Positions 31,618 through 41,997 of a stretch of DNA of 64,000 nucleotides are shown piece by piece. The notes below the pieces were generated by a model. The model did no database searches, was not told where the DNA came from, and saw nothing but the letters and a program-made list of their open reading frames with translations. The DNA is from Henningerozyma blattae CBS 6284 (lineage: Eukaryota; Ascomycota; Saccharomycetes; Saccharomycetales; Saccharomycetaceae), in the NCBI RefSeq assembly GCF_000315915.1, contig NC_020193.1, positions 372,001-436,000 on the forward strand, read 5' to 3'. The position numbers were made by a program, and so were the translations under genes. How positions within the stretch are numbered: position 1 is the first letter of the stretch; each line of letters opens with the position of its first letter.

Positions 31618-33503
31618 TAAGATATTAAAGTTTTAATGTATTATATTCTGCGTTCCTGCTGTCTTGTTATTAAACCATGAAACTAAAAAGTCTTGTAGGA
31701 TATATATAAATAACAGTGCAGAGTTAAAATATGAATAGCAAAATTGTTTTATTATACGCAATACTTTTTAGTACTCATTGGAGTGCCGCGCTATTCGAAA
31801 TACAAACATAACATTTTTGGGTAAAATAGTTATTAAAGGTTATTTTCCAAATTCAATTTTTCATGTAATATTTCCTTTTATTAAATTCCGAAACACCTTT
31901 GAACTAACAAAAAGAAAAAAGTGTCGAAAAAGGGTATTGAATGATCCACATTAGTAAATGAATATTTTATTTCTGGCATCTCATCTCTGTGAGAAGCATA
32001 TTAGAATTTATTCTTTTTTAAAAAACATATATAATAAAGTACAAAAAACAACATTATATACTAAGACAGACTTAAATATATACATATAAGTTTTCCAATT
32101 TGCAAAATCTAGAATTCAAGCAAAAAAAGCTGTCTTCTCGAACAAATTGAGCAAAAAAAAGTTTCCAAAAATTTCTGAATAATTAACCTATAATCATTTC
32201 AATGCTTCAAAAAGAACACACATATAATTATTTTCATTTTCATCTAGGGATCTAACTTAGTTGTTTTAGTTAATGCATTAACAAAACTGATGAGTAGCTA
32301 TGAAAAGCAATCTCTCCAGAAATGTCTCTTTTTGAAGCATTGAAAATAATAGGTAGTTGGAAATAAAATCAGCCAACGAGTTCAGTATTAAAAGAAAAAT
32401 AATAATAAAACGTATTAAGAATCTCAGCGCCTACTTGAAAGATACAATGATTTTTTTCAAAAAAAGTAGGAGATAATTTATTATGGTAAAAAGATTTTAC
32501 CCTTTGAGGTAGGAGGAAATATCTTCTAAAAAGAAACCTAAGAGTTATTTGGACATATATATTGAAATCATTAAAAATAATTAAAAGGAGGAGGATTTAA
32601 TAAATCCTTCTTAGGAACTGATAAATTTCTGATAAAATTTCATAAACCAGGATTAACAATGAATAGAATACTTAATACTAAATTCTTAGTATTTGGAGCA
32701 TTAAATGTCCTTCTGCAAACTCTGTTCAAATCCACGAACAAATTATCAGATGCTATAAAGTTGAATATTAAGCTTATGGAACACAAAAATAGTATCCAAC
32801 CTTATCTTTATCAGTTATTGAATAAGAATATTCAAACGCTGGGATCTACATATTATATTAACAGCAATATGGTGTCAGGGTGGAGCAATATAGGAATCAT
32901 TTATTCACAAGATAAACACAGATCTCCAGAAATTACTGTCTATCCAGCAATATTCTGTTATTTCCGTTCTATAAATCGATAATTCCAAAAGAATAGAATT
33001 AGAAACTCAGGTAAGACGTAGCGACCTATAAGTTTTGATAAATAAAAGTTCAATAACTCATAATAGGAGACATGTACCTATATTGAATAAATGAGTTCCT
33101 AAGATGTATCCATTTCAAAATTATTCCTATTCTTTCTTTTATTAATGCATGTTCTCTGGTATGCTGAAAAGTTTAATATATTACAGCCACCTAGAAACTT
33201 CGATTCTTAGTACATCTCATTTGTCTAATATTATTTCTTTGCTTTTGAGAAGTGTAGCCTCAAGCTCCTACCAACTACAAAATTATCTACTCGAGAAATA
33301 CTATATATAAGCTAATCAACTATGTATATTTTTCATTAAACGCGCATTCATACAGAATGTAAGTAATCAAAAGAAAACTAATAAAGTTAGCATATGCTAA
33401 ATAAAAGCCGAATCAGATGAAAAGACTAAAAATATAAAGCTCAAAGTAGCATTATTTTATTGAATATATACTTGTATATAATACGCTGTTAACACGATCT
33501 TAT
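31618..33503. other. 1.9-kb gene-free region between YPK3 and DAD1
   Basis: The longest stretch in the window without a supported gene. It holds the YPK3 promoter, a 149-bp inverted-repeat element (32197-32345, listed separately) and a 107-codon ATG frame at 32659-32982 whose product resembles nothing I know. Genes expected here from S. cerevisiae (OLA1, ETR1, CDS1, RPL4) are absent, and no clear relics are seen. Confidence 0.45.
32197..32345. repeat. Inverted-repeat / long-hairpin element
   Basis: Outer arms TTTCAATGCTTCAAAAAGA (32197-32215) and their exact reverse complement (32327-32345) form a perfect 19-bp stem. The near-central palindrome GTTAATGCATTAAC (32269-32282) would form an inner hairpin, flanked by further pairing (GTTTT with AAAAC; TTTTCAT with ATGAAAA). 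A snoRNA C-box-like TGATGA lies at 32289-32294. It could be a structured RNA, a MITE-like remnant or a chance fold. No clear target-site duplication flanks it. Confidence 0.6.
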
Positions 33504-33767
33504 CTAACTAGAACTGACATTTAACCGACTTTCATCTTCGGTTTGTGATTCATCCACCTGATCATTAGGCACGCTTTCAAGGCCATCATAAAATACTTTC
33601 CATAAATCACTAACACTTTCAAATTGTGTACGAAGCGCGTTTGAACTCTCTAAAGATATATTGACTCCCGTTAAAGCGTTTATTATTGAATCCATTGTTT
33701 TATTGATTTCTGAAATAATTGCGGCCCTTTGCCTTATAAATTCCTCATCAGCAGTTGGAATGCTCAT
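33504..33767 (-). CDS. DAD1: Dad1 DASH/Dam1 complex subunit
   Basis: Small kinetochore protein of the Dam1/DASH ring that couples chromosomes to spindle microtubules. I start it at the ATG at 33767 (MSIPTADEEF), giving 87 residues (94 in S. cerevisiae); the upstream extension begins with GTG. The family core is clear: EINKTMDSIINALTGVNISLESS and FESVSDLWKVFYDGLES, a helical coiled-coil region, followed by an acidic tail. Its position directly beside KCS1 on the same strand matches S. cerevisiae YDR016C-YDR017C. Confidence 0.93.
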   Translation of the reverse strand: MSIPTADEEFIRQRAAIISEINKTMDSIINALTGVNISLESSNALRTQFESVSDLWKVFYDGLESVPNDQVDESQTEDESRLNVSSS

Positions 33768-33919
33768 TTCTTTTAATATATATATGCTTTCTTGAATCAC
33801 GTACGTTTACTAATACAATGCATTACAGAATGTATTCATGGTATCAACGATTCTTTTGTAATATATTGTATTACTCAATGTATATTTTCTTACCCTAGGC
33901 TCAATTATTTTCTTTTGCG

Positions 33920-33926
33920 TTACCCG
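33920..33926 (+). promoter_or_regulatory. Reb1 core site upstream of DAD1
   Basis: Exact TTACCCG core about 155 bp upstream of the DAD1 ATG, a usual distance for a Reb1 nucleosome-free-region site. Confidence 0.5.
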
Positions 33927-34053
33927 GCTGACCATTGAAAACTGCTATTTAAGAAATCGTATTTTCAATTTTTGAAATTTGATATACTTTTTTTGGATTT
34001 TTGAGTTCATAATAAAGAAATCAAGTAAAAAGTAAATTAACCAGTGTATTTGG

Positions 34054-34082
34054 CTGTCTTTGCATCTCCAACTCAAAGACAG
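34054..34082. repeat. Perfect 9-bp hairpin
   Basis: CTGTCTTTG (34054-34062) pairs with CAAAGACAG (34074-34082) across an 11-nt loop. A weaker second stem follows (TCTCT...GGAGA, about 34084-34100). Two stems before a T-run could belong to a small RNA, but no snoRNA box set is convincing. Confidence 0.45.
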
Positions 34083-34490
34083 TCTCTCTAAGCTGGGAGA
34101 ACAAGAAGTCTTTCTTTGGACAATTTAAGTTCTGTCTACCGTAGAATTCAATTGCGATTTGACCCTAATATTGTTCAGATATTTTTTTTTTTGCATCTTG
34201 AGGCTATATATTTAATTTCATTTTTGTATTATGAGATGAAAACATTTGTGGGAGTTTAAAAATCAAATTAAATTATATAAGATATGTAACTTTGCATAGG
34301 TGTAAAAAAAATCTATAACCGCCAAAATATCTTTTTAAGAGATAGAATGAGTAGATTTACATTATTCTTAATAATTTTATGTTAATTAAACAATGCAATT
34401 GAATAAAATGAAAAATAATAGAAGAGACCATCTTCTAAGTGCAGTGCATGCATATATTATATTGAGAAGGAAGATTACTACTCAGGAATA

Positions 34491-37400
34491 TTAATCGCTC
34501 ACCTCCTCGTTGTTCAAGTGTCTTGGCTCGACATCAAAAATAAGTTCATATTTTCTCCACTTTTTCCTTAATTCACTGTCAGGATTATTAAAATCGCATT
34601 CATCTTCTTTGTCAAATTCGTCTAACCAATCCCAATTTTTTTCGAATTCCTTACTATTTGTCTTCATAAACTCTTGCAAGTCTTCAGCATTTTCTAAAAG
34701 TGGAGTATCATTGGTCAAAAAATTCCAAATTAATATTAAATAAAATTTTAAGCTTCTTACACCTCTTAGAAATCCACGATCTTCCGACTCTATATGTTGT
34801 GGAGGTATTCTAAAGGTATCTAAACCATAATCTAAATCTTTCTTTGTAATGCATCTAGCGAAGTCAATAATATGTAGCTTTGCTTTTCCAGTCTTCCCAT
34901 ATTTATTCTTACCATCATACATCAAAAGTAAAGAGGCACCATATAGTCTATATCCTTTTAGTTTAACTAACTCTGAAAATAACATGTCTAATTGTACTAC
35001 CAAATGGGGAATTTGCCGGATAATACTGGCAACAGAAACCCCATCATAGAAAAATCTTGAGAGACATCTAGTAAATTGCCAGCCAATTTTCACCCTTCTA
35101 CCAAAATATTTATCGCGTTTAATGTAGTATTCCTTGTTCCAAGTTTTCATACCACATATTCTAACACCAAGTTTCCGTGAGGTAGTTTTATGACATTTGC
35201 TTCGTTGAGAACGTTGCTTAGCGGGCTTAGCATCCACACCATATTGCCTTGTCCCCATCTTTAAATCTAATGCACATGGTTTATTCATTTTTCTTGTCAA
35301 ATCTTCTAATAGAATAAATTTGGAAACAACAGTTTTAGAATTTCCTTCAAAAGTGATTGAGTCAGTTAGGCTGGTGCTAGGTTTATATCCATCAATGCTA
35401 CTGCTCACATCATTATGATTTTTGGGTTCTTGATTATTATTATTAATTTTGTACTCAGATTCCTGTATATCGTTTAGTTCCTTCATATTACTTCGTGATA
35501 TAACTTTGGATTTTAAAGGTGTACCTAGTGTTTTGTTTTGAATTTCACTTACAGTTCTATGAACTTTTGGAATCACTCTTTTACCTATTTCCTTTAAATC
35601 GATCACTGATCTCGAACTCTCAATAGCCTTTGAAAAGTTATTTTTAGACATATGGTCATGGATATCTTCACCTTGTTTCTTTTCATGATAAGAACAAGTT
35701 GACCCTTTTCTTTCTTTCCTTATATATGTTGGGGCAAAAACTTCTTGTAAAACCAATTCTTGTAATTTTGTATTAATCATAGTAGACCCTGAATCCCACT
35801 TATCAAAAGGGGATGTTAACTTCGGAGATTGAATAATTTCATCTGGTGATCTATCTAACCCGTCCATACTATCATTATTATCACGTATGGGTGAAATTAT
35901 ATCATCAGAGCTTTTAGAGATCATATTACAATTCTCAGAACGTGTTCGTCCATGAAGATTGTTCATTGAATGGACATCAGATTGGCTATCAAAGCTATTA
36001 TCAATGTAATCACCATAATGGGTTACAGGAATAAAATGAGTATGAGAGTTTGAATATCTCCCCCATAATGAATCTGGAATAATATGTTTATTGTCGTCTA
36101 GAACAACTTCCGGAAAGGCAAGATCTTGATAATCAGTTTTCGATACATGGCATGCAGTTGTGGGTAAAGATTGTACATGTGTTAATGGTTCGCCCATAAA
36201 CTTTGAGGCATCGAGAACATTAGTTTTATTTGCACTTTGAGATGATTTTCTCCTCATTTGGGCGTGCTGTGAATGAGAAATGTGAGAGCCATTTAGATGG
36301 ACCCCCTTTCCAGCTAAGTGATTATTATTCATCGTTAATGATGATTTCCTGCTACCTCTACTTCTAACCTTCATACTATTGATAGGTGATAGAGGAGAAG
36401 ATGGATTTGGAGGAGAAGCAGTTGGTAAAGGGGTCGAGTATTTTTTATCGTTAATATCTTCATCAGTGTTATTTTCATGTTGTGAGCCTTTTGAGGTAAA
36501 ATGTTGGCGTACATTTAAAACACCAATATATCTTGGCATAAACTGTAGTAATTCTTTATGGTTTTGTTCAATGTTTTCGTACCATTTATTTTCCCTATTC
36601 ACCAATGCTTTACAAACAGCTCTTTCTGAAAATCTAAAAATAGCAGTGTGCCCGCCAACTTTGTTAGTAAAAGGCTGTAGCTCCACTGCAAGGGGATATT
36701 CTGCATGCTCTTCATCTTCTTCATCTTCATCTTCTTCATAATCTTGTCCATCTTCATATTTAGCTGGTTCGATGACGTCACCCTCCAAATTCTCATTATT
36801 AGGATTCTCTGTTATTAAACCGGTTGTGGATGTAGTTTTCTGTAAATCTGGGCCTGAGGAAGAAATTTTCCCCTGTTGTTCTCCTGCCTGAGTCAGCCCA
36901 TCTAATTCGCTAGGGTCTTTAATTTCTTGTAACTTTTTAATCACACTTATACTTTTTTGATTATCAGTTTCAACCGACTTATTTTCAATTTTATCATTAA
37001 ATTTTACTTCTAGATTTTCGTCAATATTTCGCTCATCTTCTCTATCAATAACATTAGAATAAGGTTTCACATCTAAAGTATCATTTTCGTTTGATTTTTG
37101 TTTACCATTTATTTGAATTATTACTTGCTTATTCACAATCGAAGAGTCTAATCTGCCTTTTGTTGCAGATGCAGTTTGTGTAGACTTTACGTCAGTCTTC
37201 ATAGAGATTTCCTTCGAATTAACTATATTTTCAGGAGGAGTAGTTGTTTCAATTGTCTTTGATGACTTTTTGGGTGGAATAAAATCAGTGTCTATTCTCA
37301 TAGTATCTTGTAATTTCGAATACGAATCATTATTATTTGTAATGCGAAGTCTTTTTATTATTTTACCATTAGTACCAATGATGTTATCATTATCAGAATC

Positions 37401-38936
37401 GATTGATAAGTCTAAAGGTACAGATGATGATAGTGTAAAGCCATCTGTTCTATCTAGAGTATGTGTTGGAGAAGTAGATGCAGAGGTAGAATTGGAAATA
37501 GATTTATTTTGAAATATGATATCATTACTTAAAGAGGAGGAAACTCCGATTGGATTATTATTGATTTTATTATGCTTGGAATATTTATTGCTATTTAATT
37601 TGATTGCGGATTTATGTGGATAATATGTTGCAGAAGATATTGGAGTCAAAGTAAGATCATCTGTGAGATGAGGCTTACTCGTAGAGATATATTTTTGCTT
37701 ATCCGGAGATGAGGGTCTGTTATTGATCGTTAATGATTTTGAACGAAATTCATCATCATCATTATGAATATGCTTTTTATGATGGTGATGGTGATGATGA
37801 TGACGACGATTATGAAGGTTATAACTATGGTGATCCTTGTGATCATTTTGAGATTTATTTTGGCCATTATTTTTATTATTATTGTCATGTGTTTGTTCAT
37901 AATGTTCTAGATGATTTTCAATACGAACTTCTTTATTATCAAATTGTTCCTTTTTGGGTGATTTACGCTGTAATTTTGATATTGGCGAGATCAATTCTTT
38001 TGGAATTGATCTAACATTTGGTGCAACATCTATTAAAGTTTCTTTAACCGCCCTTGGAGATATTTCAGAATCATCTAAAATTTTATGAGGTAATATAGAT
38101 GCAGATAAATTAGATGTGCTTGCTTTAGTCTTTGATATGGAGGAACTAATCAATTGGCTTAATTTTGATATTGGCTTATTATCGGTATGTGTATTGGAAC
38201 TATTATCAATTTTATCAATAATTTCAGAATTATTATGAGTTGTGTCAGATACGGTAACAATTGATGTAGAACTATTTAAACATGATGTAGAGTTATCAAT
38301 ATTGTCATCAATTTTATTATTATTATCATTGTTTATGAAAGGATCTGAATTAATAATTCCTTCTTTTATAGTTTCATGCTCAGAAAATACTAGTCTATTA
38401 TTATTCTTGTCTTTATCTGAGTTAGATTCTACATCTCTGTGACTGTTAGGATTTTTACTAAGTTCCTTAATAATTGTTTCATTCGGGCTATCATCAGTGG
38501 ATGTCTTTGAGAAATTACTTGGACTTCTATCATCTCTAAAGATCCCCATATAAGTACTTGCTTTTCTCCCGTGTAAGATAGGCCCTTCTTGTTTTTTCTG
38601 TTTATCTTCTATGTTTAAATCTTTCAGATTTGCAATGGGTCCAACATCATCTTCTTCATCATCTTCAATTGCTTCTTCATTATCATCTATTAATGAGTTG
38701 TTTTTATTATCTCGTTCATGATTTTGATCTTCTCCTATTATTGTTGTGTTAGTAGAGTTCTTATTGCCTTCAGTAACACTTTTCTGTTTCAGTAGTATTA
38801 ATTGATTTCTATTAATTATTGGATGCGGTGTTTTAATAGTAGATCTGGGATCTCTATTTTCACAACTTGAGGTTGAGTGTCTTTTCCGTCTATGGAATTG
38901 TTCGTTATGTGTATGCTTTGCAATATTATTATTCAT
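34491..38936 (-). CDS. KCS1: Kcs1 inositol hexakisphosphate kinase
   Basis: Makes inositol pyrophosphates (5-InsP7) from InsP6, feeding phosphate signalling, vacuole and telomere control. The 1,481 residues (1,050 in S. cerevisiae) consist of a very long Asn/Ser/Asp-rich N-terminal region and the inositol-polyphosphate-kinase domain in the last 270 residues. The IPK signature PCALDLKMG lies near 1220, the SLLLMYDGK segment follows, and the metal-binding HIIDFAR motif lies near 1358. A His8-containing run near 390 and acidic runs (about 90-100 and 735-745) are low-complexity. All catalytic motifs are present. The pair with DAD1 matches chr IV. Confidence 0.95.
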   Translation of the reverse strand: MNNNIAKHTHNEQFHRRKRHSTSSCENRDPRSTIKTPHPIINRNQLILLKQKSVTEGNKNSTNTTIIGEDQNHERDNKNNSLIDDNEEAIEDDEEDDVGPIANLKDLNIEDKQKKQEGPILHGRKASTYMGIFRDDRSPSNFSKTSTDDSPNETIIKELSKNPNSHRDVESNSDKDKNNNRLVFSEHETIKEGIINSDPFINNDNNNKIDDNIDNSTSCLNSSTSIVTVSDTTHNNSEIIDKIDNSSNTHTDNKPISKLSQLISSSISKTKASTSNLSASILPHKILDDSEISPRAVKETLIDVAPNVRSIPKELISPISKLQRKSPKKEQFDNKEVRIENHLEHYEQTHDNNNKNNGQNKSQNDHKDHHSYNLHNRRHHHHHHHHKKHIHNDDDEFRSKSLTINNRPSSPDKQKYISTSKPHLTDDLTLTPISSATYYPHKSAIKLNSNKYSKHNKINNNPIGVSSSLSNDIIFQNKSISNSTSASTSPTHTLDRTDGFTLSSSVPLDLSIDSDNDNIIGTNGKIIKRLRITNNNDSYSKLQDTMRIDTDFIPPKKSSKTIETTTPPENIVNSKEISMKTDVKSTQTASATKGRLDSSIVNKQVIIQINGKQKSNENDTLDVKPYSNVIDREDERNIDENLEVKFNDKIENKSVETDNQKSISVIKKLQEIKDPSELDGLTQAGEQQGKISSSGPDLQKTTSTTGLITENPNNENLEGDVIEPAKYEDGQDYEEDEDEEDEEHAEYPLAVELQPFTNKVGGHTAIFRFSERAVCKALVNRENKWYENIEQNHKELLQFMPRYIGVLNVRQHFTSKGSQHENNTDEDINDKKYSTPLPTASPPNPSSPLSPINSMKVRSRGSRKSSLTMNNNHLAGKGVHLNGSHISHSQHAQMRRKSSQSANKTNVLDASKFMGEPLTHVQSLPTTACHVSKTDYQDLAFPEVVLDDNKHIIPDSLWGRYSNSHTHFIPVTHYGDYIDNSFDSQSDVHSMNNLHGRTRSENCNMISKSSDDIISPIRDNNDSMDGLDRSPDEIIQSPKLTSPFDKWDSGSTMINTKLQELVLQEVFAPTYIRKERKGSTCSYHEKKQGEDIHDHMSKNNFSKAIESSRSVIDLKEIGKRVIPKVHRTVSEIQNKTLGTPLKSKVISRSNMKELNDIQESEYKINNNNQEPKNHNDVSSSIDGYKPSTSLTDSITFEGNSKTVVSKFILLEDLTRKMNKPCALDLKMGTRQYGVDAKPAKQRSQRSKCHKTTSRKLGVRICGMKTWNKEYYIKRDKYFGRRVKIGWQFTRCLSRFFYDGVSVASIIRQIPHLVVQLDMLFSELVKLKGYRLYGASLLLMYDGKNKYGKTGKAKLHIIDFARCITKKDLDYGLDTFRIPPQHIESEDRGFLRGVRSLKFYLILIWNFLTNDTPLLENAEDLQEFMKTNSKEFEKNWDWLDEFDKEDECDFNNPDSELRKKWRKYELIFDVEPRHLNNEEVSD

Positions 38937-40557
38937 AATGTTACAGTATAAATAGATATTGGTTAATGATAAAAAGTTAAATTAATATCAGGATAATATG
39001 CATTAGGCATAAGGCATCTATATGAAGAATGAATAGACTTGCTATGATTATGCTTACAGTAGTTTTGTTTTTTCGTTGATATTATTTTTAATTTTGCGGG
39101 GAAGATTGAATAATAAATAATAAATGGGCAAAAGAAAAAAAATCAATGGATATAAAAGTTGAATGTGATTGACTGATAAAAACAGTAATAACAATTATAG
39201 TCACGTTTAACAGATTTGTTGATTGTATTATTTTCGCAGAATTGAGAACTAAATTGAGATAATTGGATTAGTTCTTTTAATGCTAGTATGGATGTCAGAA
39301 TTATTAATAATATTTTTTTTCTTTTTAGATTCTATTCTTCAAATAAAAAATGGGATAGATTATTAAGAGAGAATGTATTTAATCAGATTTTGATATATTT
39401 ATCTATAATTATTAAAAGTATAAGGATAGAAAGAGAAAAAAAGAATGAAATAAAACAGAATAAAGTACAAAAGAAAATGATATAAGAAAAAAGGTCTAAA
39501 ATAAAGATTTAGAGAGAAAAAAAGACAGAATAAGTAATGAGATAGACTTACAGTTCTTGAGATCCTCCTTCTTTTACTGTTTACTTTTCTTTTCTTTTCT
39601 TTAAGTCTTCGTCCAATATTTTAAAAAAAGATTAATCAATAAAATTCTTTGAACTTCCGGTAAATCGTAGATAAAATAAAATAACCCTTGTATAACAAAA
39701 TAAACTTATAGGTAATAGATATATTAAGAAAGGGCTTTGCTTTTTTTAATGACCCTTGAACGGCTGTTCAAAACTTCTTTATTGGTCACTTCCAGTATTA
39801 TCGTTGTTGTTTGCAGTTTTTGCGTAAATGAAAGGGAAACGTTGGCGTATAATTAAAAATTGAAAATCGATCACCATTGACACTCATCGTCCAATTCGTT
39901 TTCCGTGTGGTTGATGTTGAAAATTTCTCCCAGTTTGCCGGATTTACATAGCACGGCGTGCCACAAATCACCCAAACGCGAAAACATCATTTGAGATACA
40001 ATGGGTCCCAACGACAAACGTGCTTGTTATTTATTTATCAAAAAAAGTCGGCTAGAGACAGAGTGAAGGTTCATGAGTGATCTTATGATGAGCCTCGTGA
40101 CTAGTGGGTGAAGAAAGTCTAGTCCAACCGTATATACAACGATACTTTTTTTTGCAGGCAAATATCAAGTGGGTCGTTGCAATAGAAGGATGATAAGAAA
40201 CATATAGCCTTATAGATCTTGAAGTGATTGTGCTCTATCACAGCAGTACTTGTATTTGTTATTGGTATAGTGTCTTATAACAAGGTAATACTTTTGTTTT
40301 TTATTGTATTCTTGTTGAGCGGAATCACTATAATCGGCAAGATGAATCAGGTTTGTTTCAGGTTAGTCTCAGCGGCTAAAATAAAACAATTCTTTTACAA
40401 CAGTGAAAAAAATGAAAAGAAAATTGATTCACAAAAGTTGAATATATAAAGAACACAAATATTATGTTGATGGATCATGTAAATCCTTGTCGTAGAATGA
40501 TATCAACAAAAAAAACAAAAAAAAAATAAGATATTTTAAAAATTTCAACGAACAAGA
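38937..40557. promoter_or_regulatory. Divergent intergenic region KCS1 / FIG1
   Basis: 1,621 bp. It contains one exact pheromone response element in reverse (TGTTTCA, 40354-40360) near FIG1 and a GC-richer patch with an SCB-like CGCGAAAA at about 39977-39984. Frames at 39288-39485 and 40228-40449 (the latter starting at TTG) are not supported. No RNA gene is recognised. Confidence 0.5.
40354..40360 (-). promoter_or_regulatory. Ste12 pheromone response element upstream of FIG1
   Basis: Exact TGAAACA on the minus strand, about 200 bp before the FIG1 ATG. FIG1 is strongly pheromone-induced through Ste12 in S. cerevisiae. A single site is modest evidence. Confidence 0.45.
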
Positions 40558-41472
40558 ATGATTCCTGCTTCATCTATATGGTTCTGTCTTAAAAGGATGC
40601 CACGTATCCTAGCTTTGACGTTTAACATTATTGTCATATTTATATCAATCTTTCTACTAGTAGGTTGTTCTAACACATCAAATATGTCCACATTCATCAC
40701 AAAATATACTTTTGATTCACAATCGCCTTTCTATTCAGTGATTCAAAAATCGTTTCAAAATTCAAAAAAGTTAAAAGGTTTAGAAAATATTAAAGTTAAA
40801 GCTGGTTTCTTGGGAATTTGCATTTCAAACATACCCACAAACTATTATGGGAATATTACTTCCATTTGCTATCCAAAGAAAAAAATAGACCAAGTATCGC
40901 TGTATAAAGATGTCGCTATTGAACTAATAAATCAATCAACCTCGAATTCTACAACTCAAGCAGCAGATTTGAATATTCTAGAGTTGGCTAGAATTACCAA
41001 CGTTAATGTGATTCATCCTTATATTTTAATTGCAACCATTGCTTTAATTTGTGCTTTATGCCTATTAGTAATATATGTAACAATCCCATACCCAAGTTTA
41101 CCTTTAAGATACCAAATAAATAAATTGATTTTAATCTGGACAGCTGTATTAATATTATTATGGGGGATCGGATCTACTTGGCTACATGTAGGTGTTCATT
41201 CTAGCAGATTATTAGTCCCAAGTGCCAGTATGGGAATGGTCAAAGTTCAAAAAGGGAAGAAAGCTTCGGCTATGTCCTGGTTTTGTTTTGCTGGTTTATT
41301 AATCGAGACTTGTATTCTATGGGGAATCTATATTAGAGATAGAAAGACATTGAGTCAAGAGATCAATGAAATTCATACTCATTCTAAAAATGACACCGAA
41401 ATGAACAAAAAATATTCCATAGATTCAGAGCCTTACAATAAATATGCTTCAGATTCTAGTACACTACACTAA
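40558..41472 (+). CDS. FIG1: Fig1 mating-induced membrane protein
   Basis: Tetraspan plasma-membrane protein of the claudin/PMP22-related Fig1 family that supports low-affinity calcium influx and cell fusion during mating. The 304 residues (298 in S. cerevisiae) have hydrophobic segments at about 18-36, 165-190, 198-222 and 245-262. A large first extracellular loop holds the family GxxGxC motif (GFLGICISN) and a second Cys (ITSICYP). The tail is polar and cytosolic. A second ATG at 40597 would also leave the first membrane segment intact. The order FIG1-FAT1-CST26 is the same as YBR040W-YBR041W-YBR042C. Confidence 0.92.
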   Translation: MIPASSIWFCLKRMPRILALTFNIIVIFISIFLLVGCSNTSNMSTFITKYTFDSQSPFYSVIQKSFQNSKKLKGLENIKVKAGFLGICISNIPTNYYGNITSICYPKKKIDQVSLYKDVAIELINQSTSNSTTQAADLNILELARITNVNVIHPYILIATIALICALCLLVIYVTIPYPSLPLRYQINKLILIWTAVLILLWGIGSTWLHVGVHSSRLLVPSASMGMVKVQKGKKASAMSWFCFAGLLIETCILWGIYIRDRKTLSQEINEIHTHSKNDTEMNKKYSIDSEPYNKYASDSSTLH

Positions 41473-41997
41473 AAATTTCAACTTTTCACTTGCCTGAAAT
41501 TCATCACTACAAACAGATTATGGACTATCGCTATCATGACATTTTATATACCTATTTTTTTTACTTATTTAAACGTTTTGTCTCATACATACATTTTGCC
41601 TAACTTATTTTATACCCTCTTTGCAATAAATTTTTTACCAATATTTGCCTTCGAAATTTGTAGCCCTAACTAATTTTAAAGAATAAAAAAACATTCTACA
41701 ATGCCTAAAATAAAATTACAGTTTTTCTAAAGCACTCAGATCTCCCGAATTTGTCCCTGAAATAGCTAAAATAGGAAATTATAACTCCGAGACATTGAAC
41801 GAGGACAAAGCCCATCTCAATACGAATTTTAGAAAAAAAAAAAATAAAAGATTATGTAAATAAATAATTTTTTTATATTGTATTACAAGAATGTTAGATG
41901 AAAAAGGGGTCAATTGAAAAACAGTATGCATTCTGAGGAAAAAAGTGTACTGAATCAGCTTTAGTAAATTATTCATACTTAACCCGATTCTACTTTA
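41473..41997. other. Intergenic region FIG1 / FAT1-like
   Basis: FIG1 terminator and promoter of the FAT1-like gene. AT-rich, with no recognised site or supported open frame. Confidence 0.4.

Larger units (their letters stand above)
33768..34490. other. DAD1 promoter / KCS1 3' flank
   Basis: 723 bp. A Reb1 core and a stable short hairpin are listed separately, and a T11-type run lies near 34178-34193. No open frame is supported. Confidence 0.45.

Noticed and set aside
32288..32345. C/D-box snoRNA inside the inverted repeat
   Set aside because: A TGATGA C-box-like motif is present, but it is not next to the terminal stem and no correctly placed CTGA D box follows.
32659..32982. 107-codon ATG-started open frame in the YPK3-DAD1 gap
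   Set aside because: The product resembles no known protein, has no domain or membrane signal, and lies in AT-rich DNA where frames of this length occur by chance. It could be reconsidered with expression data.
40228..40449. 73-codon hydrophobic frame just upstream of FIG1
   Set aside because: It starts at TTG, overlaps the FIG1 promoter and its pheromone element, and has no homologue I know.
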